From the NCBI GenBank assembly GCA_020859995.1, contig JAJBVE010000048.1, positions 2,868 to 59,006 on the forward strand: a DNA stretch of 56,139 bases, written 5' to 3'. The notes under the pieces were generated by a model. That model was not told where the DNA came from and did no database searches. It worked only from the letters and a program-made list of their open reading frames with translations. Numbering within the stretch: the first letter of the stretch is position 1; each line of letters starts with the position of its first letter. The DNA is from Clostridiales bacterium. Lineage in GTDB: Bacteria > Bacillota > Clostridia > Lachnospirales > Lachnospiraceae. The position numbers and the translations under genes were made by a program. Shown here one piece after another: positions 47,941 to 56,139 of this stretch.

Positions 47941-49377
47941 ATGAATTATAAGTTGATCCGGTACATTCTGGGATTGGTGTTGCTTCTGGAGGCAGTTCTG
48001 ATGGCGCCAGCCCTGGTAGTCGCCCTCATCTACTGGGAAAGAGAGGGATTCGGTCTGCTCTCGGCGATGGGATTCTGCGTGGCGGCGGGGCTTCTTCTGA
48101 CGCTGAAAGGCCCCAAAAACAGGACCATGCACGCCAGAGAAGGATTTGTGACGGTATCTCTGTGCTGGATTTTCATGAGCGCGTTCGGCGCACTTCCCTT
48201 TGTGATCGCGGGTGCGATTCCGAATTACATAGACGCGGTTTTTGAGACGGTTTCCGGATTTACGACGACCGGTTCCACGATTTTGACGGATGTGGAAGTC
48301 CTGCCGCGCTGCCTGCTGTTCTGGCGAAGCTTTACGCACTGGATCGGAGGCATGGGTGTGCTGGTGTTTGTCATGTCCATTCTGCCTCTGGCAGGCGGCG
48401 GAAATATGTATATGATGAAGGCGGAGAGCACAGGCCCGTCTGTGGGCAAGCTGGTGCCGAAGGTGAAAGGCACAGCCGGCCTTCTTTACCGCATGTATGT
48501 GGCGCTGAGCCTGCTTATGCTGGGCTTGCTTTTGCTTGGAGGCATGCCGTTGTTTGACTCCCTGATTACTGTGTTTGGCACGGCTGGCACGGGCGGTTTC
48601 GGTATCAGAAATGACAGCATGGCCAGCTACAATACCTACCTGCAGGTGATAACAACGATATTTATGATTATGTTCGGCATCAATTTCAGCTTTTACTATC
48701 TGCTCTGGAAACGGAAATGGAAATCTGCTCTCTGCATGACAGAGGTGCGTGTCTATCTGCTGATTATCCTGGTTTCGATCGTTCTGATCTCGATCAATAT
48801 TTACGGAATGTTTGACGGTGTGCTGCAGACTGTTCAGCAGGCTGCGTTTCAGGTGGGTACGATTATTACGACGACCGGCTTTGCTACGACAGATTTCAAC
48901 CTGTGGCCGAGCTTTTCCAAGACCATTCTGGTGCTCCTGATGTGCATCGGGTCCTGCGCGGGCAGTACCGGCGGCGGCATCAAGGTGCAGCGCATCCTGA
49001 TCCTGGTCAAATCCATCCGCAACGAGTTGGATGTGATCATCCATCCGCATCATGTCCGGAAGATGAAAGTAGACGGTCATGCTCTGGAGCGTTCTACGGT
49101 GCGCCTGGTGAATGTGTTTCTGATCGCATATGCGGCGGTTTTTGCCCTGTCATTGCTGGTGATCTCTATTGATAACTTTGACTTCACGACGAATTTTACG
49201 GCAGTAGCGGCTACGCTGAACAACATTGGCCCGGGCCTGGAAGTGGTGGGGCCGACCGGAAACTTTGCCGGTTTTTCGTATCTGTCCAAGCTGGTGCTGA
49301 TCTTTGATATGCTGGCCGGGAGACTGGAGCTTTTCCCGATGCTGATTTTGTTTTCGAGAAGTACGTGGAGAAAATAG
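47941..49377 (+). CDS. trkH: TrkH-family potassium uptake channel
   Basis: The 478-residue membrane protein has four repeated MPM pore modules. Filter-like loops are seen at VSGFTTTGSTI, FGTAGTGGFG, TTTGFATTDFN and NNIGPGLEVVG. It carries potassium uptake under TrkA control. The ATG at 47941 (MNYKLIRYILGL) fits the family start, but its ribosome site is weak. Translation from an upstream start at 47854 is possible. Confidence 0.94.
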   Translation: MNYKLIRYILGLVLLLEAVLMAPALVVALIYWEREGFGLLSAMGFCVAAGLLLTLKGPKNRTMHAREGFVTVSLCWIFMSAFGALPFVIAGAIPNYIDAVFETVSGFTTTGSTILTDVEVLPRCLLFWRSFTHWIGGMGVLVFVMSILPLAGGGNMYMMKAESTGPSVGKLVPKVKGTAGLLYRMYVALSLLMLGLLLLGGMPLFDSLITVFGTAGTGGFGIRNDSMASYNTYLQVITTIFMIMFGINFSFYYLLWKRKWKSALCMTEVRVYLLIILVSIVLISINIYGMFDGVLQTVQQAAFQVGTIITTTGFATTDFNLWPSFSKTILVLLMCIGSCAGSTGGGIKVQRILILVKSIRNELDVIIHPHHVRKMKVDGHALERSTVRLVNVFLIAYAAVFALSLLVISIDNFDFTTNFTAVAATLNNIGPGLEVVGPTGNFAGFSYLSKLVLIFDMLAGRLELFPMLILFSRSTWRK

Positions 49378-49405
49378 GAAGAACTGCATAGGTTCTAATA
49401 CAGAG

Positions 49406-49447
49406 AAAAAGAAGCGAGGCATTCAGTTATATGCCGCGCTTCTTTTT
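49406..49447. terminator. bidirectional terminator after trkH
   Basis: AAAAAGAAGCG (49406-49416) pairs with CGCTTCTTTTT, ending at 49447, with GGCA/TGCC inside. It sits between convergent genes. Confidence 0.9.
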
Positions 49448-49571
49448 CAATAGTTGTTTTTCTATGAAGCAGAATTTTGTACTCCCGGAGATATACTCGC
49501 ATAAGATTTATATCTTCTGACGAGGAAGATACTCGCCGAATGAGCTTTCAGAATTTCGCAGCCGAAGCGGC

Positions 49572-50879
49572 TCAGCGATCGTCAGAGTCACCATCTTCAG
49601 GATCACTTTCCGCAGGCTTTTCTTCCGGCAGACGCAGCCGCACAAGCTCAATCTTGTTCTCTTCCATCTTCAGCACGGAAAGCTCCGTGCCATCCTCTGT
49701 TTTGACGGAATCCTGTTCTTCCGGGAGATCGTCGAGCAGCTCTATGATCAGTCCGCCGATCGAATCACAGGCCTCCGATTCCAGAGACAATCCGATTTTG
49801 TCATTGATATCATCCAGCTTTACCGATCCTTCGATCTGATATTCCCGATCCCCTGTTTTACGGATCAGGTCGGCCTCGTCCTGGTCATACTCATCACGGA
49901 TGTCGCCGACAATTTCCTCAATCAGATCTTCCAGCGAGACGATGCCGACGGTTTCTCCGTACTCGTCCAACACGACCGCCATACTGGCGGAATCTTTGCG
50001 CATGGCCACGAGCAGATCGGAAGTCTTTTTAAACTCATAAGTAAAATGCGGCTTGTACATGGCTTCTTCCATATCAAAGCTGCCCTCATTGTCATAGCAG
50101 AAAAATTTTTTGATATTCAGGATGCCGACGACATGCGCCGGATCCTCGTGGTATACCGGGAGCCTGGAATATTTTTCCTGCCGGAAGGTCTCCTTAATTT
50201 CTTCAAAGGAATCTGTGTCGCTGACCATGCTGACCTCCGAGCGGGGACGCATCACATCTTTGACCAGCGAATCACCGAAATCTACGACATTGTAGATCAT
50301 TTCGCGCTCTTCCTTTTCAATCACGCCTTCCTGGTGACTGACGTCGACAAAGGTGCGCAGCTCCTGTTCAGTCACAGTGTTCATCGATCCGTCCAGACTG
50401 ATGTGGAAGGGCTTCAGCAGAAGCCGGCAGACTGAGTTTATAATAAAAATCACCGGGGTCAGAATCTTCATCAGTCCGCTGATAATCGGACAATAAATCA
50501 GCGAGAGCTTCTCCGGATAGGTCGTGGCAATGTTTTTCGGCGTGATTTCACCAAAAATCAGAATCAATACTGTGATGATAGCAGTCGCCACGCTGATTGA
50601 CCCGTCTCCGACCAGCTTGATTGCCAGGGACGCTGTCAGAGCAGAGAGAAAATTGTTTACCAGATTGTTCCCGATGAGAAGGGTGCTAAGAAGCTTGGAA
50701 CGGTTTTCAACCGTTTTGAGAACAGCAAGAGCTCTCTTGTCCCCCTCGTCTGCAAGTGCCTGCAGCCGGATCCGGTTCGCGCATGTCAGCGCAGTCTCCG
50801 CGGAAGAAAAGAAAGCGGAAAGAAGTAATAACAGAAGTAATATCAACAATAGTAGCCCAGTGGCGTCGTCCGATGCCAA
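49572..50879 (-). CDS. CNNM/CorC-type membrane protein (hemolysin family)
   Basis: The 435-residue protein has an N-terminal CNNM membrane domain (about residues 1-170, SAFFSSAETALTCANRIRL, GEITPKNIAT), a pair of CBS domains (about 195-330, VMRPRSEVSMVS, YSRLPVYHED, VVLDEYGETVGIVSLEDLIEEIVGDI) and a C-terminal CorC/HlyC domain. The family exports or regulates magnesium and related cations, and the hemolysin name is historical. The C-terminal tail is acidic. It is transcribed from the promoter at 51036-51064 with a palindrome in the leader. Confidence 0.93.
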   Translation of the reverse strand: MASDDATGLLLLILLLLLLLSAFFSSAETALTCANRIRLQALADEGDKRALAVLKTVENRSKLLSTLLIGNNLVNNFLSALTASLAIKLVGDGSISVATAIITVLILIFGEITPKNIATTYPEKLSLIYCPIISGLMKILTPVIFIINSVCRLLLKPFHISLDGSMNTVTEQELRTFVDVSHQEGVIEKEEREMIYNVVDFGDSLVKDVMRPRSEVSMVSDTDSFEEIKETFRQEKYSRLPVYHEDPAHVVGILNIKKFFCYDNEGSFDMEEAMYKPHFTYEFKKTSDLLVAMRKDSASMAVVLDEYGETVGIVSLEDLIEEIVGDIRDEYDQDEADLIRKTGDREYQIEGSVKLDDINDKIGLSLESEACDSIGGLIIELLDDLPEEQDSVKTEDGTELSVLKMEENKIELVRLRLPEEKPAESDPEDGDSDDR

Positions 50880-51006
50880 AAAAGATCATCTCCTTAAAAT
50901 GTTTAAAATGACAGCCGCGCAATTGAAAATCGCTTTGCGAGGGGCGCGGTAGCGTTCTCGATTTGCTGCGCAAATCGGAACATTCTTCGCGCAAGACGCG
51001 GCCTTC

Positions 51007-51064
51007 GTCCACACTCACCCTGTGAGTGTGGACATATAATACAACAGAATTGCTCAAAAAGCAA
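51007..51064 (-). promoter_or_regulatory. CorC-type gene promoter with 12-bp palindrome
   Basis: On the - strand TTGCTT (51059-51064), 17 bp, TATTAT (51036-51041). Just downstream, GTCCACACTCAC (51007-51018) and GTGAGTGTGGAC (51022-51033) form a perfect 12-bp palindrome over the expected start of transcription, either an operator or a leader hairpin. Confidence 0.55.
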
Positions 51065-51153
51065 CGTAAAGTTCTTGTAAAATACGAATTTCCGGGATTT
51101 TTTCGGCGGCCTCTTTTAAGCGCCGCATTTCATTTGGGTTTCTTTTTTTTCAC

Positions 51154-51181
51154 TTGACATCAACCAACCTCATGTTAAAAT
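51154..51181 (+). promoter_or_regulatory. promoter for the activase-like gene
   Basis: TTGACA (51154-51159), 16 bp, TAAAAT (51176-51181), about 75 bp before the start codon. Confidence 0.6.
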
Positions 51182-51256
51182 ATTTGAAAAGACAACAGAG
51201 TAAAAAGCAGCTGATTGCATTGTCAAAATATAGCTGCTTAAAGGAGTATTAGAAGC

Positions 51257-54200
51257 ATGCCAAAGAAAACATCAGATTCCCGGATGTTTCTGGTCGGTAT
51301 TGATGTAGGCTCCACGACGACAAAGATCGTCGCAGTGGATCCCGAAAGAAAACAGATCGTATATTCGGATTACAAAAGACACAACGCAGCGCAGGTACAC
51401 AGTGTGTGCCTGGCGCTGAACGCTTTTAAAGAGGCTTTTTTAAGGAAAAAAACGGAAACTGGCGCAGGATGCGCGATGAAAGCAGCGAATGATACCGGCA
51501 TGGAACGAACCTCTGACGCGGAACCGGTCATTCGTGTGGCTTTGACTGGTTCAGGCGGAGGTGAAGTGGCGAAACGTCTTGGCGTCCCATATATCCAGGA
51601 GGTAGTGGCTAATTCGATCGCGCTGCGCTTGTATTATACAGACGTAGGTACGGCGATTGAGCTGGGCGGCCAGGACGCAAAGATGATATTTTTCAAAAAG
51701 GATTCGTCTACCGGCACGCTGAATGTAGCTGATATGCGTATGAATGGAAGCTGCGCGGGCGGGACAGGCGCGTTTATCGACGAGATCGCGACGGTGCTGA
51801 AGACGCCGGTAGAAGAGTTTAACGCGCTTGCGGAACAGGGAAGCTGCGTTTACGATATTTCCGGACGATGCGGCGTTTACGCGAAGACAGACATTCAGCC
51901 CCTTCTGAACCAGGGCGTGGCCCGGCAGGATCTGGCGCTCTCGGCCTTTCACGCGATCGCAAAGCAGACGATCGGCGGGCTGGCGCAGGGACTGGATATT
52001 GAGAAGCCGGTTGTTTTTGAAGGAGGTCCGCTGACCTTCAACCCGAGATTGATCGAGGTATTTGCCGAGCGGCTCTCTCTGACGCCGGAAGAGACGCTGA
52101 TCCCTGAACGGCCGGAGATTATGATTGCCTATGGGGCGGCGCTTTCTCTGGAATCCATGTTTGCCGCGCGCAATACTGTGTATACGGTCGATGAATTGCT
52201 TGCAAGGCTTGCGGAGGCTCCTCGTTCCGGGGAGAACTGCCATTCGGCGGAGACTGGAAGCACATCAGACACAGTCTGCCGGACGGATCAGATGTCAGAT
52301 GACTGTCGGATGGACAGCTGCGGAGCCGGTTCCGGGGAAAAAGGAACGGGATCCTTTCATACAAAATATGATCCTTCAAAACCATATTTTTCTTCTGAAG
52401 ATGAAATGAAATCTTTCCTTGCACGCCATAAGCTGGAAGAATGTGTTCCATATCAGCCGCAGGAAGGGGAGATCGTACGGGCTTATCTGGGCATTGATTC
52501 AGGGAGCACGACAACCAAATTTGTCCTGATGGATGATCAGGAACGGATTCTGGATTCTTTTTACTCGCCAAACGAGGGTGAGCCGCTCATGGTTGCGAAA
52601 AAGGCGATCCTGGCGATCCGGGACCGCTACCGCGCGGCGGGAGCGGAGCTTGCTATTATCGCTGCAGGAGCAACCGGTTATGGGGAAATGCTTTTTTCAA
52701 AGGCCTGGAGTACAGAGTGCCATATGGTAGAGACGGTGGCCCATGCGCGGGCCGCTGCCAAATATGTGGATGACGCCACTTTCATCCTGGACATTGGCGG
52801 ACAGGATATGAAAGCGATCTGGGTGGATCATGGGATAGTGACCAATATTGTTGTGAATGAGGCCTGTTCCTCGGGCTGCGGCTCCTTCCTGGAAAATTTT
52901 GCTTCTTCTTTGCATATCCCGGTGAAGGAAATCGCGCGGACGGCGTTTGCATCCCGGCATCCGGCTGTGCTCGGCAGCCGCTGTACAGTTTTTATGAACA
53001 GCAGCATTGTCACAGAGCAGCGCAACGGCAAGGAATCCGGCGATATCATGGCGGGACTTTGCCGGTCAATTATAGAAAATGTATTTACCAAGGTAATCCG
53101 TATCTCCAATCTGGATTCTCTCGGAGATACGATTGTTGTACAGGGCGGGACCTTCCAGAATGACGCGGTACTGTGCGCACTGGAGCAGTATACAGGCAAA
53201 GAAGTGACCCGTGCGCCTTATCCCGGTCTGATGGGTGCCATCGGCGCGGCATTGCTGACAAAAGAACATTGCGAGCAGGCAGTGGCAGAAACACTGACTG
53301 ATCTCGAAGATGCGGCTTCACAGCAGAAGGTATCCGCAGCTGGGGAAAAAGATGCGCCTGCTTTTGCGCATACCTTCATCGGCCTGGACGCGATCGAGCA
53401 TTTTTCTTATACGCAGGAGGCAAATTCACCTTGTCCGTTCTGCACCAACCACTGCAAGCGCACGATTGTCCGATTCTCCAACGGCAACTCCTGGATTACG
53501 AATAACCGCTGTGAGCGGGGGGAAATCCTGGGAGATCCGAAGGACGCGCGTGTGCGTGAGCAGCTGAAAGAGAAAAAAGCAGAAAAAGATCGTGTGCCGA
53601 ACCTGTTCCGGCTGCGCGAGGAGCTGCTGTTCCGGGAATATCCATATCCGAAGCTTTATACTCCCGAGGAGAACAGTGCCTCCAAAGGATCAGCAGCCAG
53701 GAAAGAAACTTGCGTGTCCGTGTCATCAGAGACTGAGAGAGGCATATCTGACCGCGGGATTACGATCGGCATTCCGCGTGTGCTTTCCTTCTGGGAGACA
53801 ATGCCATTCTGGACGACTTTCTGGAAATCGCTCGGCTTTGGTGTGCGGATTTCCGACAAGAGTACGCGCAGGATCTATGAGGATGGTCTTTCAGCAGTGA
53901 CCTCAGATACCGTCTGCTTTCCGGCGAAGCTGGTGCACGGGCATATTCGAAACTTAGTAAAAAGTAAATCCTGCGACCGGATTTTTATGCCTTCGATCAC
54001 GACTGTCAGCTCCGAAAATACAGAGAAGACCAGCGAATCCATGTGTGCAGTCGTGAAGGGCTATCCGATCGTTATCCGGAACTCGGATAATCCGGAAAAA
54101 CGATGGGGCATTCCCTTTGACGCGCCGTTGTTCCACTGGCACAAAACGACAGACCGCAACCGACAGCTCATTCAGTATATGGAAGAGACCTTCGGCATTT

Positions 54201-56077
54201 CGGCGGATCTGACGATGCAGGCGATCACGGCCGGCGACGCGGCACAGGACATCTTTGCGAGCGAGCTGAAAAAAGCCGGGCAAAAGGTGATTGACCAGGT
54301 CGAAAAAGAGGGCGGCTATGCGGTCGTGCTCGCGTCGCGCCCCTATCAGAACGACGCGCTGGTAAACCACGATCTGCCGGAGATGTTTACGAGTCAGGGG
54401 ATCCCGGTTCTGACTGCGGATTCTGTCCCTGGCATTGAAAAAGTAGATCTGAGCAAAAGCCGGCTCGACATTGTAAACAATTATCATGCGAGAATGCTTT
54501 CCTCCGCGCTGATTGCCGCTAAAAGTGAACATCTGGAATATGTCCAGATCGTCAGCTTTGGCTGCGGTCACGACGCGTATCTCTCGGACGAGATCATCCG
54601 TCTGATGAAAGAGACTTCCGGCAAGATTCCGCTTGTGCTGAAGGTGGACGAGAGCGATATCCAAGGACCGCTGCGGATCCGTGTCCGTTCCTTTGTGGAG
54701 ACGGTAGAGATGCGCCGCCGCAAAAATCAGGCGCTGCAGGTACACGAGCTGCCGGATCCCTACACGGTGAAATTTACCAAAGCAGATCGGAAGGAAAAAA
54801 TCCTCCTGGTGCCGAATACCTCTCATGCGTTTGCCCGCCTGATGGCGGCCGCGATGAGCTCTCAGCACAAGATGAAGGCAGCGGCGCTCGATATCGGCAG
54901 AGAAGAAGCCATCCGCCTTGGCAAGCAATACGTACATAATGATATCTGTTTCCCGGCGCAGATTGTGATCGGAGAGGCGCTTGCCGCACTGAAGAGCGGA
55001 AAATATGACGACAAAGAAGTCGTAATCGCCATGGCGAAATATGTGGGAGACTGCCGTTTGACACATTACAGTGCGCTGCTGCGCAAGGCTCTGGATGATG
55101 CAGGCTATTCTCATGTGCCGATCGTGACCAATGACGATGTGGATTCGCATGACCTTCACCCAGGATACAGGCTGAACATCCTTGCCTCAGTTAAGATTGC
55201 CTTCTGTCTTCCAATGATTGATGAACTGGAGGAGCTTCTGAGGAAAATCCGCCCCTACGAAAAAGAGCCGGGCAGCGCCAACCGCGCTTTCGAGGCTGCC
55301 ATCGACGAGCTGATTTTCGGCCTGGAAAAGCATGGCCTTAATGGTGCGAGAAACGGTTTCAAAAAGGGCATCGAGATCATGAAAAATGTTGATTACGACC
55401 GCTCCCGGCCAAAGCCGCGTGTACTGATCGTAGGGGAATACCTGCTGAATTTCCATCCCGGCGCCAATCATGATATCGAAGATTACCTGGAAAAGAACGG
55501 GTTTGAAATTATCGAAGCCCGGATGTCCGATGTAATCCAGAAGACTTACTTTTACCAGGACGCGCAGAACAAAGAATATCATCTGGACCGCAAGGTTACG
55601 GAAAAAGCATGGCCTGCGACCTGCAATAAGGTATTTGATATTGCGCACAGCGTTTCGGATGCAATCGCCAGTACACACCCGCTCTATGAGCGGCCGGCCC
55701 GGCTGCCGGAGCTGGTAAAGGACAGCGACCCGATCATCCATCATACCTTTGATGCGGGCGAGGGGGTGTTGATCCCGGGAGAAATTCTGCACCATGCCAA
55801 AAAAGGCTGCCGTGCGTTTGTGATCCTGCAGCCCTTTGGCTGCCTGCCCAACCATGTCGTCGGCCGCGGAATTGCTAAAAAACTCAAAGAAATTTATCCC
55901 GATGCGCAGATCCTGCCGCTCGACTACGATCCGGACGTGAGCTTTGCGAACATCGAGAATCGTCTGCAGATGCTGATCATGAACGCGAAAGGCGACAGCA
56001 GCGCAGCCCGGCTTGGCCGTGCAGAAAAGCGGAAGCAGCGTGGGCAGCACAGCGGCGAACTGCTGACAGCGCACTGA
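51257..56077 (+). CDS. giant 2-hydroxyacyl-CoA dehydratase activase-related protein
   Basis: The 1606-residue protein fuses two ATPase modules of the BcrA/BadF type. The first starts at LVGIDVGSTTTKIVAVD, with GGQDAKMIFF, NGSCAGGTGAF and SGRCGVYAKTD. The second starts near residue 409 at LGIDSGSTTTKFVLMD, with GGQDMKAIWV, ACSSGCGSF and GSRCTVFM. A cysteine cluster (CPFCTNHCKR...NNRCERGE, near 725) and a DUF2229-type and dehydratase-like C-terminal half (from about 834) follow. Such activases feed one electron, driven by ATP, to dehydratases. The substrate of this large form is unknown. Hydrophilic inserts near residues 70-95 and 325-380 probably explain a length beyond the usual 1400-1450. 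AAAGGAG precedes the ATG. Confidence 0.88.
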   Translation: MPKKTSDSRMFLVGIDVGSTTTKIVAVDPERKQIVYSDYKRHNAAQVHSVCLALNAFKEAFLRKKTETGAGCAMKAANDTGMERTSDAEPVIRVALTGSGGGEVAKRLGVPYIQEVVANSIALRLYYTDVGTAIELGGQDAKMIFFKKDSSTGTLNVADMRMNGSCAGGTGAFIDEIATVLKTPVEEFNALAEQGSCVYDISGRCGVYAKTDIQPLLNQGVARQDLALSAFHAIAKQTIGGLAQGLDIEKPVVFEGGPLTFNPRLIEVFAERLSLTPEETLIPERPEIMIAYGAALSLESMFAARNTVYTVDELLARLAEAPRSGENCHSAETGSTSDTVCRTDQMSDDCRMDSCGAGSGEKGTGSFHTKYDPSKPYFSSEDEMKSFLARHKLEECVPYQPQEGEIVRAYLGIDSGSTTTKFVLMDDQERILDSFYSPNEGEPLMVAKKAILAIRDRYRAAGAELAIIAAGATGYGEMLFSKAWSTECHMVETVAHARAAAKYVDDATFILDIGGQDMKAIWVDHGIVTNIVVNEACSSGCGSFLENFASSLHIPVKEIARTAFASRHPAVLGSRCTVFMNSSIVTEQRNGKESGDIMAGLCRSIIENVFTKVIRISNLDSLGDTIVVQGGTFQNDAVLCALEQYTGKEVTRAPYPGLMGAIGAALLTKEHCEQAVAETLTDLEDAASQQKVSAAGEKDAPAFAHTFIGLDAIEHFSYTQEANSPCPFCTNHCKRTIVRFSNGNSWITNNRCERGEILGDPKDARVREQLKEKKAEKDRVPNLFRLREELLFREYPYPKLYTPEENSASKGSAARKETCVSVSSETERGISDRGITIGIPRVLSFWETMPFWTTFWKSLGFGVRISDKSTRRIYEDGLSAVTSDTVCFPAKLVHGHIRNLVKSKSCDRIFMPSITTVSSENTEKTSESMCAVVKGYPIVIRNSDNPEKRWGIPFDAPLFHWHKTTDRNRQLIQYMEETFGISADLTMQAITAGDAAQDIFASELKKAGQKVIDQVEKEGGYAVVLASRPYQNDALVNHDLPEMFTSQGIPVLTADSVPGIEKVDLSKSRLDIVNNYHARMLSSALIAAKSEHLEYVQIVSFGCGHDAYLSDEIIRLMKETSGKIPLVLKVDESDIQGPLRIRVRSFVETVEMRRRKNQALQVHELPDPYTVKFTKADRKEKILLVPNTSHAFARLMAAAMSSQHKMKAAALDIGREEAIRLGKQYVHNDICFPAQIVIGEALAALKSGKYDDKEVVIAMAKYVGDCRLTHYSALLRKALDDAGYSHVPIVTNDDVDSHDLHPGYRLNILASVKIAFCLPMIDELEELLRKIRPYEKEPGSANRAFEAAIDELIFGLEKHGLNGARNGFKKGIEIMKNVDYDRSRPKPRVLIVGEYLLNFHPGANHDIEDYLEKNGFEIIEARMSDVIQKTYFYQDAQNKEYHLDRKVTEKAWPATCNKVFDIAHSVSDAIASTHPLYERPARLPELVKDSDPIIHHTFDAGEGVLIPGEILHHAKKGCRAFVILQPFGCLPNHVVGRGIAKKLKEIYPDAQILPLDYDPDVSFANIENRLQMLIMNAKGDSSAARLGRAEKRKQRGQHSGELLTAH

Positions 56078-56139
56078 TGTCCTGGCCTCAGCGCTAAAGA
56101 ATAAAAACTTTTCGCGATAAAAATGCTTGTATTTTCCCA

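Noticed and set aside
47893-49080. 395-codon open frame on - opposite trkH
   Set aside because: His/Gln-rich antisense shadow of a well-defined potassium channel gene.
53954-55159. 401-codon open frame on - opposite the activase-like gene
   Set aside because: Antisense shadow; the + strand frame has conserved motifs throughout.

Overview
The window looks like chromosome from an anaerobic, endospore-forming Clostridia, most likely family Lachnospiraceae of gut type. Support: sporulation genes (SpoIID-like C terminus at the left edge; SpoVAA and SpoVAB at 43.7-44.9 kb), oxygen-sensitive enzymes (NrdD/NrdG, PflA-like radical SAM protein, a giant 2-hydroxyacyl-CoA dehydratase activase-like protein), families common in Lachnospiraceae (DUF6128, DUF2325, DUF3793, TIGR04086, GH112) and strong AGGAGG-type ribosome binding sites. 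The species assignment is inference. I saw no rRNA, tRNA, CRISPR array, transposase or integrase.

Layout. 0-10.9 kb: housekeeping genes on + (SpoIID fragment, YihY, histidine phosphatase, QueA, LarB, SbcD-SbcC, DUF6128, TIGR04086). 11-13.7 kb: nrdD-nrdG on -, with a paired NrdR-box-like site upstream. 14.2-16.1 kb: a DUF2325-DUF3793-flavodoxin unit behind a consensus promoter with a palindrome over its start. 16.3-18.1 kb, on -: a cold-shock protein and a trigger-factor-like lipoprotein. 18.6-21.6 kb: CCA-adding enzyme, Nudix hydrolase and radical SAM protein, tightly packed. 21.8-35.4 kb: a carbohydrate region with two SGNH esterases, a GH31 glycosidase (-), an ABC importer (two permeases and a binding protein), a GH105-type unsaturated glycuronyl hydrolase and a GH112 galactoside phosphorylase. 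Together these suggest import and intracellular breakdown of acetylated, uronate- and galactose-containing oligosaccharides such as pectin side chains. 35.6-43.1 kb: a secreted LRR protein, an AGCS amino acid symporter, an FAD oxidoreductase and UDP-galactopyranose mutase. 43.4-49.4 kb: SpoVAA/AB, an aminotransferase, and TrkA/TrkH potassium uptake. 49.6-56.1 kb: a CNNM/CorC protein (-) and the 1606-residue activase-like protein.

The most unusual segment is a 960-bp unit at 26.84-27.86 kb, bounded by perfect 54-bp direct repeats. It lies in front of the GH31 gene and carries a small PBECR3-like nuclease/toxin gene, a candidate structured RNA with its own strong promoter and terminator, and a row of hairpins. 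Each 54-bp repeat contains the same promoter, so the GH31 gene and the inserted gene read from identical promoter copies.

A second theme is the number of short imperfect tandem duplications (13-72 bp units). They occur in-frame within genes, in operon spacers, and at three gene 3' ends where the last codons including the stop codon have been duplicated downstream.
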